Source: Sulfuritalea sp.
GTDB lineage: Bacteria > Pseudomonadota > Gammaproteobacteria > Burkholderiales > Rhodocyclaceae
Direction: 5' to 3'
NCBI GenBank assembly: GCA_023700805.1
Contig: JAMPYF010000012.1
Coordinates: 38,995 to 102,994 of the forward strand
DNA: 64,000 nt
A program made the translations under genes and the position numbers. Below the pieces are notes generated by a model that did not search any database, was not told the DNA's origin, and saw nothing but the letters and a program-made list of their open reading frames with translations. Positions 20,393-29,098 of this stretch are shown one piece after another. Position 1 is the stretch's first letter. Each line of letters opens with the position of its first letter.

Positions 20393-21066
20393 TGTCCGCC
20401 TCCCGTTGGCTCGGCCAATTTCGGCATCAGGACAAAGTCGATCGGACGCGGTCCGGAAGTTGGCGCTGGCGCCACGGCGGCGGTGCCCGGCGCGGAGGGT
20501 CGTGCCGGAGCGGACGGCTCGGCCCGGTTCATGGTCAAGGAAGCGAAACTGCGTCCCTGAAACACCGTTTCGTTGCCAAGGCGGCGGATGTATTCGGGCA
20601 AGACCACGGGGTCGAGCATGCTGCCGCGAATTTCCATGTCGCTACCGCCGGACTTGATCGTAAAACCCGTCAGCCAGAGGCCTTCCGGTGCCTGACGGGC
20701 AAAACCGCGCAGGTAATCGGCAAAGCCGCCCGTGTTGCCGACGGCCCCGCTTTCGAGCAGGCGCGCTATGTCGCTGCGCCGGCGCAGCATGCCTTCGGCG
20801 CGCTCCAGTTCGCTAACCAGTTGCGGGCTGGGTTTGCGCGCGCCGGCGGCCTTGGTCGCTGCCTCGACCTGGGCCTTCACTGCCTTGAGTTGCAGCTCGG
20901 CGGCAGTCGCGGCCTGGCTTCGCGTCGCCGCGCTCTGCCAGGCCCAGCCGCCTGCCGCGGCCAGCAGCAGATACACCGCCGCCGTCGCCAGCACCACATT
21001 GCCCAGCGTCAGCAGCTCACGCTGCCTGAGATAGCGCGGATGATAAAGATTGATCTGGGCGCTCAT
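20389..21066 (-). CDS. mshI2: PilN-like MSHA protein (MshI2)
   Basis: The 225-residue bitopic protein begins MSAQINLYHPRYLRQRELLT; the INLY-type motif is the PilN signature that contacts PilM. One membrane helix lies at about residues 25-43. A periplasmic coiled coil and domain follow, ending in a Pro/Ala-rich tail. The ATG at 21066 overlaps the mshI stop by four bases. The tail contains a copy of the dispersed 22-base motif, read as AVAPAPT. Confidence 0.87.
   Translation of the reverse strand: MSAQINLYHPRYLRQRELLTLGNVVLATAAVYLLLAAAGGWAWQSAATRSQAATAAELQLKAVKAQVEAATKAAGARKPSPQLVSELERAEGMLRRRSDIARLLESGAVGNTGGFADYLRGFARQAPEGLWLTGFTIKSGGSDMEIRGSMLDPVVLPEYIRRLGNETVFQGRSFASLTMNRAEPSAPARPSAPGTAAVAPAPTSGPRPIDFVLMPKLAEPTGGGQ
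20458..20479 (-). repeat. Dispersed 22-base motif, copy 4 (exact)
   Basis: CGCCGT-GGCGC-CAGCGCCAACT lies in the C-terminal tail of mshI2 and is read there as AVAPAPT. Confidence 0.9.
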
Positions 21067-22004
21067 GCAGCCGCCGGTTCGTCGCGCAACGCGGCGCCGA
21101 TCGCGCGCAAGCACTGAAACTGACGCAGGGGATCGAGCAGGGCCGGCACGGCGCCGAGATCCAGTGCGCCCGAGAGGTCCAAGGACACGACCTGGACCGT
21201 CAGGTTGGCGCGCAGATGGCCAAGGAAACCATCCACACCCGGAATCGGCGCCACCAGCAGGTGGGACAAGGTGATCGTGCTGTAGATGCGGTCGAAATTG
21301 TCCAGCGAGCGCTGCACGTCCAGCGCGATGCGCTCGAACAGCATGCCGCGGCGGTCGTCATCGGCCCGGATCAACTGTTGCGCAGTAATTTCGACATGGC
21401 GCACGACCAGCAATTCACCCTGCGCGGTAAAGGTCAGCAGGCCCTCGTCATCGTCGAAAATCAGCGTGGCCAAGCCACGCCCCTCTTCCTCGAACAAGGC
21501 CGCCAGATTGCGTTGCGAAATTTCGGGCAGATCGATCGCCGCCAGCGGCACCTTGGCCGCCTGGAACGCCTGGATCAAGGGCGCCACCGTCGACTCGGGC
21601 GACAGCGCGGCAAACACTTGCGGCGCCCGGCCATCGGAGGGGATCGGCAACAGGTCGATGGCCGCCGCATCGACCGGGAACTCGACCTGGTCCTTGAGCT
21701 TCCAGCGTGCAACTTCGCGTGCTTCGTCGGGCGCGCCGGAAACTGCGTCGGTCTGGATCAACTGATAGCTGCCGTGCTGTAGCAAGGCCGTGCAGCGATA
21801 GCAGTCGAGGCGCATCGGTTTTCTCAATGCGCTGAGAGTTGCCTCGAGGCTGCTTCCCGCCTGCACCGAATTCGCCAGCAGGACGCGCGGCTGACGACCC
21901 GGCTCACGGCAGACGTGGATCAAGTCGACGCGCTCACCCCGCATCACCACGGATAACCAGCCTGGTTCAATTCTCGATTTGACAAATATTGGCACTGGAC
22001 GCAT
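21063..22004 (-). CDS. mshI: MSHA biogenesis protein MshI (PilM-like actin-fold protein)
   Basis: The 313-residue cytoplasmic protein resembles PilM/MshI: an actin-like fold with an ATP-site-like loop (LATLIFDDDEGLLTFTAQG) and the C-terminal FDRIYSTITLSHLLVAPIPG. It would pair with MshI2 and MshJ at the inner membrane. The ATG at 22004 (MRPVPIFVKSR) fits the family and lies about 14 bases after the predicted transcription start; an upstream ATG at 22064 is possible but lies before the promoter's -10. It is the first gene of the I-I2-J-K-L-M-N unit. Confidence 0.87.
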   Translation of the reverse strand: MRPVPIFVKSRIEPGWLSVVMRGERVDLIHVCREPGRQPRVLLANSVQAGSSLEATLSALRKPMRLDCYRCTALLQHGSYQLIQTDAVSGAPDEAREVARWKLKDQVEFPVDAAAIDLLPIPSDGRAPQVFAALSPESTVAPLIQAFQAAKVPLAAIDLPEISQRNLAALFEEEGRGLATLIFDDDEGLLTFTAQGELLVVRHVEITAQQLIRADDDRRGMLFERIALDVQRSLDNFDRIYSTITLSHLLVAPIPGVDGFLGHLRANLTVQVVSLDLSGALDLGAVPALLDPLRQFQCLRAIGAALRDEPAAA

Positions 22005-22023
22005 CGGGACCCATTTTCGTCTG

Positions 22024-22051
22024 ACTATACTGGCGGTAAGGCATAAGGCAA
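22024..22051 (-). promoter_or_regulatory. Candidate promoter of the mshI-to-mshN operon
   Basis: On the minus strand TTGCCT (22046-22051) and TATAGT (22024-22029) are separated by 16 bases. The predicted start point lies about 14 bases before the mshI ATG. Confidence 0.45.
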
Positions 22052-22137
22052 GCGCCGATTTCAAGGCCTAAGAGCTTGTATTTGGTCCATTCGGATTTGC
22101 TTCAGGATTTCCGGCGGGTTGCGGATGGCTTGTTGCG

Positions 22138-23967
22138 CTAACCGGGCGGCCGGGGGCTCCTGTGGCCCAGGTCCGAATCACGCAAACTCAGTTCGTGCAG
22201 CGGCGCGATTTCCGGATGCTTCTGCGCCGCTTTGGCCAACTCGTCGATGCTGGCGTCGCGCAGGGCCGGAAATGCGTGCAATACCTTCAAGACCAGTTCC
22301 TGCGCATCCCGCTCGCGGCCCGCGATGGCGAGTTGCATGGCACAGCGCAGCAGCAGCCAGCGGGCCGGGGAAAAGCGTATGCCCTTTTCGCACAGGGTCG
22401 CCCGGTGCTGCGCCTGCTGCCGACTCGGCTCGGCCAGCGTGGCAAAGCCGAGCAAGGCCCAGGGCGAGAGCAGGGATTCCTGATGCAGCTTCAGCAGTCG
22501 GTCCAGAGTGATCCTCCAGGCCTGCTCCCGCTCGGGATGGGCGGCCAGGGGTGCGTAGACAGCCACTTCGAGCGTGGCATAGTCCTTGCGCAAACCGGCG
22601 AGTATGAAGAACCCCGCGACGACAACCAGGCACAAATAAACGGCCGCGCGCCGCGCGGACAAAGCCATGATCGTCCGACTGTCGGCCGCACCCAGCAGCA
22701 GCGCCGTCGGCCCCAGGAAATACGCATACCACAGAGGATATTCAAGCAGCGCATGGACTGCGCCAATCGCCAGTACCGCCGCGCACCAGGACTGCTCCAG
22801 CCCCCATGGTTTGCGGAAAAAGCCCTTGAGCCAGATTCCGAGCACGACCGGGACAATTCCCGTCACCGGTGCGCCGAACTCCGCCAGCAACTGCAGGATC
22901 AGATTGTGCGCGTGCTCCGTCACCGCATACTGCTCTGCCCCAACGTGAGTGGAGGCCGCGACAAAACTCGCCCAGGAATAGTTGCCTGCACCCTGCCCCA
23001 GCCAGGGCCGTTCGAGAAATGCCGACCAGGCCGAGCGCGCGATCTCCAACCTGGTACTGGGACCGGACGCGATTTCGTACAAGCGCGAGCCTGCCGTGAT
23101 CGAGACCGGACCGCCCGCGAATTCCAGACCGAGCCGGGGCGCCAACTCGGCCAGGTGAGGCGTCGCCCAGGCGCCCACCATGCTCAGGCCGATCACCACG
23201 GGCAGGAGCAGCACCGCATCGGCCAGCAGGCCTGCCGCCGCGCCGCCAGCCTGCCGCAATCGCGACCAGCCGAACACGGCGACGAGCACCAGCGGATAGA
23301 CGAACACGCTGCGCGAGCCGCTGAGCACGCTGCCGAAGGCGACCAGCACAATCACTGTCCACAACAGCGGCCTGGACAGCAGTCCGCGGCCGCGCAGGTA
23401 AAACGCCGAGGCGATGCCGAGCCAGGAGTAGTGCGCGTGATGGTTGGTCTGGCCGAGATTGCCGTAGATACTGCCGCCCAGCTTGGGAAATATCCATTCC
23501 CTGCCCGCGCCGACACCCAGCCACTGCGCCAGGGCGATTCCTGCGCCGATCAGCGCAGCCAGCGCCACGGCGCCGGCCAGGACGTCGGCGAGGCGGACCA
23601 GGCCGAGCGTTGCGGCCAGATGTCGCCCGAGTATCATCAACATCCCGGCCCACAGCAGATAGGCCGCGTAGAGCAGCCCGATCTGCGGAAAAGCCAGGCG
23701 CTGCAGCCCGAACTGGAGCAACAGGGCCAGCAGCAGAACAGCCGGCAGCAGCAGCACCGAGGGCAGGGACATGGCGCGACCGCGCATCGCGATCAAGCCG
23801 GTCGCCACTGCCGCCAGCCCCACGGCTGCGGCCCACCATTCGCTCCAGAAACCCGGCAGGGGATCGCTGTGGAAAGGCCAAAGAAATGGCCCGCTCACCA
23901 TCAGGGCGAGCAGGCCAAGACTTACCGCCGTCGTCACGGCCGGGCGGGCAACCAAGTCCCGCGTCAA
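22138..23967 (-). CDS. PglL-like O-oligosaccharyltransferase (Wzy_C family membrane protein)
   Basis: The 609-residue polytopic protein has about 12 hydrophobic segments in its first 450 residues and a helical C-terminal domain. The GNLGQTNHHAHYSWLGIASA block matches the conserved GNxxQxN(x)-type motif of PglL/PilO pilin ligases, and EHAHNLILQLLAEFG the Wzy_C loop. These enzymes transfer lipid-linked glycans to Ser/Thr of pilins. It lies between the pilin genes and mshI, so MSHA pilins are the likely substrates. A lipid A core:O-antigen ligase is the alternative, but the context argues against it. Confidence 0.82.
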   Translation of the reverse strand: MTRDLVARPAVTTAVSLGLLALMVSGPFLWPFHSDPLPGFWSEWWAAAVGLAAVATGLIAMRGRAMSLPSVLLLPAVLLLALLLQFGLQRLAFPQIGLLYAAYLLWAGMLMILGRHLAATLGLVRLADVLAGAVALAALIGAGIALAQWLGVGAGREWIFPKLGGSIYGNLGQTNHHAHYSWLGIASAFYLRGRGLLSRPLLWTVIVLVAFGSVLSGSRSVFVYPLVLVAVFGWSRLRQAGGAAAGLLADAVLLLPVVIGLSMVGAWATPHLAELAPRLGLEFAGGPVSITAGSRLYEIASGPSTRLEIARSAWSAFLERPWLGQGAGNYSWASFVAASTHVGAEQYAVTEHAHNLILQLLAEFGAPVTGIVPVVLGIWLKGFFRKPWGLEQSWCAAVLAIGAVHALLEYPLWYAYFLGPTALLLGAADSRTIMALSARRAAVYLCLVVVAGFFILAGLRKDYATLEVAVYAPLAAHPEREQAWRITLDRLLKLHQESLLSPWALLGFATLAEPSRQQAQHRATLCEKGIRFSPARWLLLRCAMQLAIAGRERDAQELVLKVLHAFPALRDASIDELAKAAQKHPEIAPLHELSLRDSDLGHRSPRPPG

Positions 23968-24036
23968 GCTAGGCTTGGGAAATCCCCACCCGCGCCGCTG
24001 CGCTGCGCCTGCGCCCGCGATTCCGCGAAACGCATA

Positions 24037-24366
24037 TCAAGACGGCAATTCCACAGTCTTCGAGCCACTACCGCAGGTAACCACGCACGACGTGGTCCCA
24101 CTCGTGCTGCAGTTGCTGCTAATCGCAGTCTGCATATAGGAGCCTCCACATGCCGCGCCCGCCGAGTAGCCTCTGCCGGACGATACCAAGTTCGCCGCGT
24201 ACTGGATCGACGCCGAGGATGCTATCCCGCCCGCCGTACCCTCCGCCGCTGCCTGCTCGGCGTCCCCGGTGAGGTCCACAAACCTCGGCAGCGCCGTCGC
24301 CGCCAGAATGCCCAGAATCACAATCACCACGACCAGTTCGATCAAGGTAAAACCTCTTGCTTTCAT
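24037..24366 (-). CDS. Short type IV pilin with C-terminal serine
   Basis: The 109-residue prepilin has leader MKARG followed by FTLIELVVVIVILGILAA, with Glu5 of the mature protein conserved. It is shorter than usual MshA pilins (about 150-170 residues). Four cysteines cluster in the last 45 residues, giving two possible disulfides. It ends ...SKTVELPS, with serine last; in some pseudomonad pilins a C-terminal Ser is the glycosylation site of the adjacent ligase. AAGGAG lies upstream of the ATG. The PglL-like gene follows directly. Confidence 0.85.
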   Translation of the reverse strand: MKARGFTLIELVVVIVILGILAATALPRFVDLTGDAEQAAAEGTAGGIASSASIQYAANLVSSGRGYSAGAACGGSYMQTAISSNCSTSGTTSCVVTCGSGSKTVELPS

Positions 24367-24413
24367 TGCTATCTCCTTAGTAATGCCACATTCTCTTTAA
24401 ACTCAGTTTAGCG

Positions 24414-24926
24414 CTAACAACCGGAAGTTACCACCGAAATCACCGGCGCGACGATGACGCCGCCACTGAGCGTCGCCTCCTGGTAGGTGATGCGGCAGTT
24501 GGGTACCGTGCCGCCGGCGACGTCGAATGTCCGCGCGGTTCCGGTGCCTCCGGCAGTCAAGCCGTCCGCCGTGAGATTGAGGGCCGCCGCGGCATCGATG
24601 CCGGTCGCGGTGGCGGCCGGATAGCGATTGACGATATCGACCATCAGGCCGTCCATGTTCACCTTGGGCGGGGTCGAGGTGCAGTTCGTCAAGGTGAGGC
24701 TGGGCGCGGTGCCCGCAAGGTCCAGTTCGCAGCGCGAACGAGCCAAGCCCACGGCGGAACGCATCGAGCCGTAGATCGCGTTGGCCTTGGCCACCCGCGC
24801 GTCGCGCTGGGCGTCGATCAGGCGCGGCAAGGCCACGGCGGCGAGTATGCCGATGATGGTAATCACGATCACCAGTTCGATAAGCGTAAAGCCACGTACC
24901 TGCGGAGTGCTGAAGCCTGATTTCAT
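24414..24926 (-). CDS. Type IV pilin, MshA-like
   Basis: The 170-residue prepilin has leader MKSGFSTPQVRG, then FTLIELVIVITIIGILAAVALPRLID with Glu5 conserved. The globular part has cysteines in SRCELD, TNCTST, VPNCRI and the last residue (VTSGC), enough for two disulfides, as in MshA major pilins. The start at 24926 is the first ATG that gives a normal leader. It lies 47 bases upstream of the short pilin gene; which of the two is the major pilin cannot be decided. Confidence 0.87.
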   Translation of the reverse strand: MKSGFSTPQVRGFTLIELVIVITIIGILAAVALPRLIDAQRDARVAKANAIYGSMRSAVGLARSRCELDLAGTAPSLTLTNCTSTPPKVNMDGLMVDIVNRYPAATATGIDAAAALNLTADGLTAGGTGTARTFDVAGGTVPNCRITYQEATLSGGVIVAPVISVVTSGC

Positions 24927-25012
24927 GGTCGTGCGGACTTTCTGTGCGTGGACTGGCGAAAAATAGCAGATCGAATCGGAGTCATTAAGGCGATTATCGG
25001 CCCCGGAGGCAC

Positions 25013-25471
25013 TCAGTTTAGGCCCACCAGGCTGGCGCCGACGGTTTTTCCCGCCGCGTCGATGCGGGCCACGTAGCGCCAGCGCAACTCCCCGGCATGG
25101 TCGAAAGCCTGCGGCAGGCGCGGCAGGTAGCTGAGCTCGCGGGTGAGCGGATCGTAGGCCCACTGCCCGGGAGTCTCGGCAACCCGCCCCGCGGTGAAGC
25201 CGGGCGGGCGATGCCCGAGAAAATCCATCGGGCTGGCCTCCGCCACTTCGCCGATGCGACCTTCCTCGCCGCGCATGATGCGCTCGCCTATCGCCAACTG
25301 TATGCCGACGCGCATGTTGCGCACCGTCAGGGCGACCTCGGTACGCTCCGCCTCGGCCTGGATCGCGTCCAGACGCACCAGCAGCGCGGCGGCAAGGACG
25401 CCGAGGATCGCGACCGTGATGGCGAATTCGAACTTGCTGGCCCCGCGCTGACGCCTCATGTCGAAGCTCAC
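25013..25471 (-). CDS. Minor pilin-like protein of the MSHA cluster
   Basis: The protein has a divergent prepilin N-terminus: MRRQRG then ASKFEFAITVAILGVLAAALL, keeping Gly-1 and Glu5 but with Ala instead of Phe or Met at mature position 1. The rest is a small soluble domain without cysteines. The start is either GTG at 25471, which overlaps the mshG stop in a GTGA arrangement, or ATG at 25459. By position it could correspond to MshF or MshB, but the sequence is too divergent to say. Confidence 0.7.
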   Translation of the reverse strand: MSFDMRRQRGASKFEFAITVAILGVLAAALLVRLDAIQAEAERTEVALTVRNMRVGIQLAIGERIMRGEEGRIGEVAEASPMDFLGHRPPGFTAGRVAETPGQWAYDPLTRELSYLPRLPQAFDHAGELRWRYVARIDAAGKTVGASLVGLN

Positions 25472-26703
25472 TTTTTCATGGTCACCTTGCCCAGGTCCCA
25501 CAGCGGCAGGAAGATGCCGAGCGCGAGAATCAGGACCATGATGCCCAGCGAAATGATCAGGATCGGTTCGATCTGCTGCGCCAGGGTCTTCAGTTCGTAT
25601 TCGACTTCGCCCTGATACATGTCGGCGACTTCCTTCATCATGTCGTCCAGCGCGCCGGACTCCTCACCGACGGCAATCATCTGCAGCACCACGGGCGTGA
25701 ACACGCCCGCGGCAATCGACGTGCGCAGGATGCTTTCGCCGCGCTCGACGCCGTCCCGCATTTTTTCCACCTTGTCGGCGATATAGGCGTTATCCACCGT
25801 TTCCGCGACATTGGTCAAGGCCTGGATGATCGGCACCCCGCTGCGCGACGCCAGGGCAAAGCTTGCCGCAAAGCGCGCCAATGTGGCTTTGCGGACTATC
25901 TTTCCGGCAATCGGAATTTTCAGCTTGAATCGATCCCAGTCATAGCGGCCCTTGCGCGTCTTGCGCCAGGCATTGAAGGTGAGCGCGGCGGCGATGATGC
26001 CCAGCAGCAGCGCATGCCACCAGTTCAGCATGAAGTCCGAAAAACCGATCAAGAGTCGCGTCATGAACGGCAGTTCGGCGCCGAAGCCCTTGAACACCTT
26101 GGCGAAGGCCGGAATCACAAAAATATTGACGACGACGAGGGCCAGCGCCATCGCGGCGACGACAAACGAGGGATAGCGCAGCGCCGACTTCACCTGATCC
26201 GCCATGAAGCGCTCGAAGGCCAGGTGATCGAACAGGCGGATGAAGACTTCCTCCAGGCGGCCGGTCATTTCGCCGACGCGCACCATGGACAGGTAAAAGG
26301 GCGAGAAAACCTTCGGATGGCGCGCCAGCGAGAGCGACAGTTCGCGGCCGGAATCCAGGCTTTCGCGCACGTCCTGCAAGACCTCCCGCATCGCCGAATT
26401 GGTGCTGGATTCCTGCAGACCGGCCAGCGCGCGCATGATGGGCACCCCGGCGCGCAACAGGGTGTGAATCTGCCGTGAAAACAGCAGCACATCCATGTGC
26501 TCGACTTTTTGCCGGAACACACTCCGGCTCATGCCGAGATCGTTCTCGGCCCGATCCAGGGCCGCCGTCGTTGGCTTGATCTCCATCGGCGTGGTGCCCT
26601 TGCCGACCAGCAGGTCGGCCACGGCGCCGGCAGTCGCGCCCTCCATGACGCCCTGCACGATTTCCCCGGCGGCATTGCGGCCGCGATAGGCGAAGTTGGG
26701 CAT
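25468..26703 (-). CDS. mshG: MSHA inner-membrane platform protein MshG (GspF/PilC family)
   Basis: The 411-residue protein begins MPNFAYRGRNAAGEIVQG, the standard GspF-family opening. It has two T2SSF domains, each ending in a membrane helix (FVVAAMALALVVVNIFVIPAF, split by cytoplasmic loops, and LIISLGIMVLILALGIFLPLW at the C-terminus). The conserved FARFAASFALAS-type and VGEESGALDDMM motifs are present. It anchors the motor ATPase and polymerises pilins. The start lies 7 bases after the mshE stop. Confidence 0.93.
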   Translation of the reverse strand: MPNFAYRGRNAAGEIVQGVMEGATAGAVADLLVGKGTTPMEIKPTTAALDRAENDLGMSRSVFRQKVEHMDVLLFSRQIHTLLRAGVPIMRALAGLQESSTNSAMREVLQDVRESLDSGRELSLSLARHPKVFSPFYLSMVRVGEMTGRLEEVFIRLFDHLAFERFMADQVKSALRYPSFVVAAMALALVVVNIFVIPAFAKVFKGFGAELPFMTRLLIGFSDFMLNWWHALLLGIIAAALTFNAWRKTRKGRYDWDRFKLKIPIAGKIVRKATLARFAASFALASRSGVPIIQALTNVAETVDNAYIADKVEKMRDGVERGESILRTSIAAGVFTPVVLQMIAVGEESGALDDMMKEVADMYQGEVEYELKTLAQQIEPILIISLGIMVLILALGIFLPLWDLGKVTMKK

Positions 26704-26710
26704 CGGCCTG

Positions 26711-28417
26711 CTACTCGTCGAGCTGCGTGCTGATGCGCATCGCTTCTTCGATGGTGGTGCGGCCGCTGACGACCAGCCGCACGGCATCCCGACGCAGGGT
26801 GTTGCCGGCCATCTGCTCGCGTCCGATCTGCATGAATTCGTTGGGATCGCCGCGATTCACCGCCTCGACCAATGCATTGTTCATGTCGAGAATCTCATAC
26901 ACCGCCTGGCGCCCCTGATAACCGGTGTTGGCGCAGTGGCTGCAGCCTTCGCCATGCCTGTACTCGACACTGTCCACCCGGTCGCCCAGCTCGGCCTTGA
27001 GCCATAAATGCTCGTGCGGACTCGGCGCGTAGGGAGCCGAACAGTTCTGGCAGGTCACGCGCACCAGGCGTTGCGCCAGCACCATCTGGATCGACAGGGC
27101 CACCATATAGCGCGGCACGCCCATGTCGAGCAGGCGAATCGGCGTCGACAGCGCATCATTGGTGTGCAGGGTCGAGAGCACCAGGTGACCGGTCATGGCC
27201 GCACGCATGCCAATTTCCGCCGTCTCCTGGTCGCGCATTTCACCCAGCAGGATGATGTCCGGGTCCTGGCGCAAGGCGGTGCGCAGCACGCGCGAGAAGG
27301 AGAGATCGATCTTTTCATGCACCTGCACCTGGTTGAGTCCGGGCAGACGATATTCGACCGGGTCCTCGACGGTGATGATCTTCTTTTCCGGCGTGTTCAG
27401 TTCGTTCAGCGCCGCGTACAGCGTGGTGGTCTTGCCCGATCCGGTCGGGCCGGTGACCAGCACGATGCCCGACGGCCGCGCTATGGCGTGGCGAAAGCGC
27501 TCCAGAATGCGCGGCGGCATGTAGAGGCGGTCGAGCTGCAGCAGGCCGGTATTCTGCGCCAGCAGACGCATGACCACGGATTCGCCGTGCTGGGTCGGCA
27601 TCGACGAAATACGGATGTCGATCGCGGTGGTGCGTAGCTTGATGTTGAAGCGTCCATCCTGCGGCAGGCGCTTTTCGGAAATATCGAGGCCGGACATCAG
27701 CTTCAGGCGCAATACCAGCGCCGTGGAAATCTTCGCATCGGCTTCGGTCTGCACATGGAGCACGCCGTCGATGCGAAAGCGGATCAGCAACGAGGCTTCC
27801 TGCGGCTCGATGTGGATGTCGGAGGCGCGCATCTTGAGCGCCTCTTCGAACACCGTATTGAGCAGCTTGACCACCGGCGCATCCTCGGCACCGGCGGTCA
27901 GGCCCAGGATGTTGCCGAACTCGGTCGACACGTCGCCCATGTCGGCCGTGAGTTCCTTGGCCAGACCGCTGATTTCGGCCGCGCGGCTATAGACGCGGTC
28001 GATCGCGGACAGGAGTTGGCTCTCGGTCACCACGGCAAGGTCGATCTCGCGCTTGAGATTGCGCGCCAGCTCGTCGAACGCGCCAAGATCGGTCGGATCG
28101 GCCATGCCGACCACCAGCATCCCGGCACGCTCGCTCAATACCAGGGCACGATGCCGGCGCGCCTGGGCTTCGGGCAGCAGCCGGATCAGTTCGGGCTGCA
28201 GGCGGAAGGTCTTGAGATCGACGAAATCCGTGCCGAGTTGACGCGCCAAAGCGACGGAAATGCCGTCTTCCGTGACAAAACCGCTGTCGACCAGAACCCG
28301 CCCCAGCTTGCGGCCCGAGCGTTTCTGTTCGTCGAGCGCCAGCTTGAGCTGCTCTCCGGTAAGGAGGTTCTGCTGCACCAGCATGTCGCCAAGGCGGATC
28401 TTTTCCGGACGTGCCAT
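26711..28417 (-). CDS. mshE: MSHA pilus extension ATPase MshE (GspE/PilB family)
   Basis: The 568-residue protein has an N-terminal MshEN/GspE-N domain (about residues 1-145), the region that binds cyclic di-GMP in characterised MshE. The ATPase domain follows, with Walker A GPTGSGKTTTLYAAL, Asp box ITVEDPVEYR, Walker B ILLGEMRDQETAEIGM and the His box LSTLHTNDA. The zinc tetracysteine motif (CQNC and CSHCANTGYQGR) is intact. It is the first gene of the minus-strand MSHA cluster and would power pilus extension. Confidence 0.93.
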   Translation of the reverse strand: MARPEKIRLGDMLVQQNLLTGEQLKLALDEQKRSGRKLGRVLVDSGFVTEDGISVALARQLGTDFVDLKTFRLQPELIRLLPEAQARRHRALVLSERAGMLVVGMADPTDLGAFDELARNLKREIDLAVVTESQLLSAIDRVYSRAAEISGLAKELTADMGDVSTEFGNILGLTAGAEDAPVVKLLNTVFEEALKMRASDIHIEPQEASLLIRFRIDGVLHVQTEADAKISTALVLRLKLMSGLDISEKRLPQDGRFNIKLRTTAIDIRISSMPTQHGESVVMRLLAQNTGLLQLDRLYMPPRILERFRHAIARPSGIVLVTGPTGSGKTTTLYAALNELNTPEKKIITVEDPVEYRLPGLNQVQVHEKIDLSFSRVLRTALRQDPDIILLGEMRDQETAEIGMRAAMTGHLVLSTLHTNDALSTPIRLLDMGVPRYMVALSIQMVLAQRLVRVTCQNCSAPYAPSPHEHLWLKAELGDRVDSVEYRHGEGCSHCANTGYQGRQAVYEILDMNNALVEAVNRGDPNEFMQIGREQMAGNTLRRDAVRLVVSGRTTIEEAMRISTQLDE

Positions 28418-28532
28418 CAGGCTATCTCCAATGCGGCCTTAGAATCCTGGCCTTGATTTTGTGATTTTGCACGAAAGTTTTTGGCTAATCAGCTGATTCT
28501 TCTGAACCCGTGCTTTTCGGAGATCCCTGCAA

Positions 28533-28997
28533 GTGTTCCATGTTGTCCTCGTGGCCCCGGAAATCCCGCCCAACACCGGGAATGTGATTCGTCTCTGCGC
28601 CAATACCGGAGCCCGGCTGCACCTCGTCGAACCGCTCGGATTCGACCTGTCGGCAGCGCAGTTGCGCCGCGCCGGTATGGACTACGCCGAACTGGTGAAG
28701 GTTTCGGTGCATCCCGACTGGGCGGCCTGCCGCTCGGTGCTGGGCGCTGCCCGGCTGTTTGCGCTGACGACGAAGGGCAGCTCCCGTCACTACGATAAAG
28801 CCTTTCAGCCCGGCGACGTCTTCGTTTTCGGTTCGGAATCGCGCGGCCTGCCGGCCGCGGTACTGGCCGACATCGAGCAGGATCACCGCCTGCGCCTGCC
28901 CTTGATACCTGGAAATCGCAGCCTGAATCTGTCGAACGCCGTGGCGGTCATGGTCTATGAGGCCTGGCGACAGCAGGGATTCGCCGGCGGCGTCTAG
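28533..28997 (+). CDS. trmL: tRNA (cytidine(34)-2'-O)-methyltransferase TrmL
   Basis: The 154-residue SPOUT methyltransferase shows VLVAPEIPPNTGNVIRLCANTGA at the start and the knot motifs FGSESRGLP and IPGNRSLNLSNAVAVMVYEA. It methylates the wobble nucleotide of certain leucine tRNAs. The start is GTG at 28533, giving the family start FHVVLVAPEIP. It is divergent from mshE across 115 bases. Confidence 0.93.
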   Translation: MFHVVLVAPEIPPNTGNVIRLCANTGARLHLVEPLGFDLSAAQLRRAGMDYAELVKVSVHPDWAACRSVLGAARLFALTTKGSSRHYDKAFQPGDVFVFGSESRGLPAAVLADIEQDHRLRLPLIPGNRSLNLSNAVAVMVYEAWRQQGFAGGV

Positions 28998-29092
28998 CCT
29001 GCCGCCGGGCCGCCCCAAGGCAGGCCATCGTAGTCACCGCGAGCGTAGCGAGCCAAAGTCACCCCTTCTCGCGGAGAAGGGGCTGGGGGATG
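28996..29092 (+). repeat. Intergenic GC-rich hairpin element, copy C
   Basis: Between the convergent trmL and gpsA genes this copy has the GCCGCCGGGCCGCCCCAAGG box, a variant hairpin (CGCGAGCGTAGCGAGCC), the GTCACCCC box, a second hairpin (CCTTCTCGCGGAGAAGG) and the end GGGGCTGGGGGATG. Confidence 0.75.
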
Positions 29093-29098
29093 AGCAGT

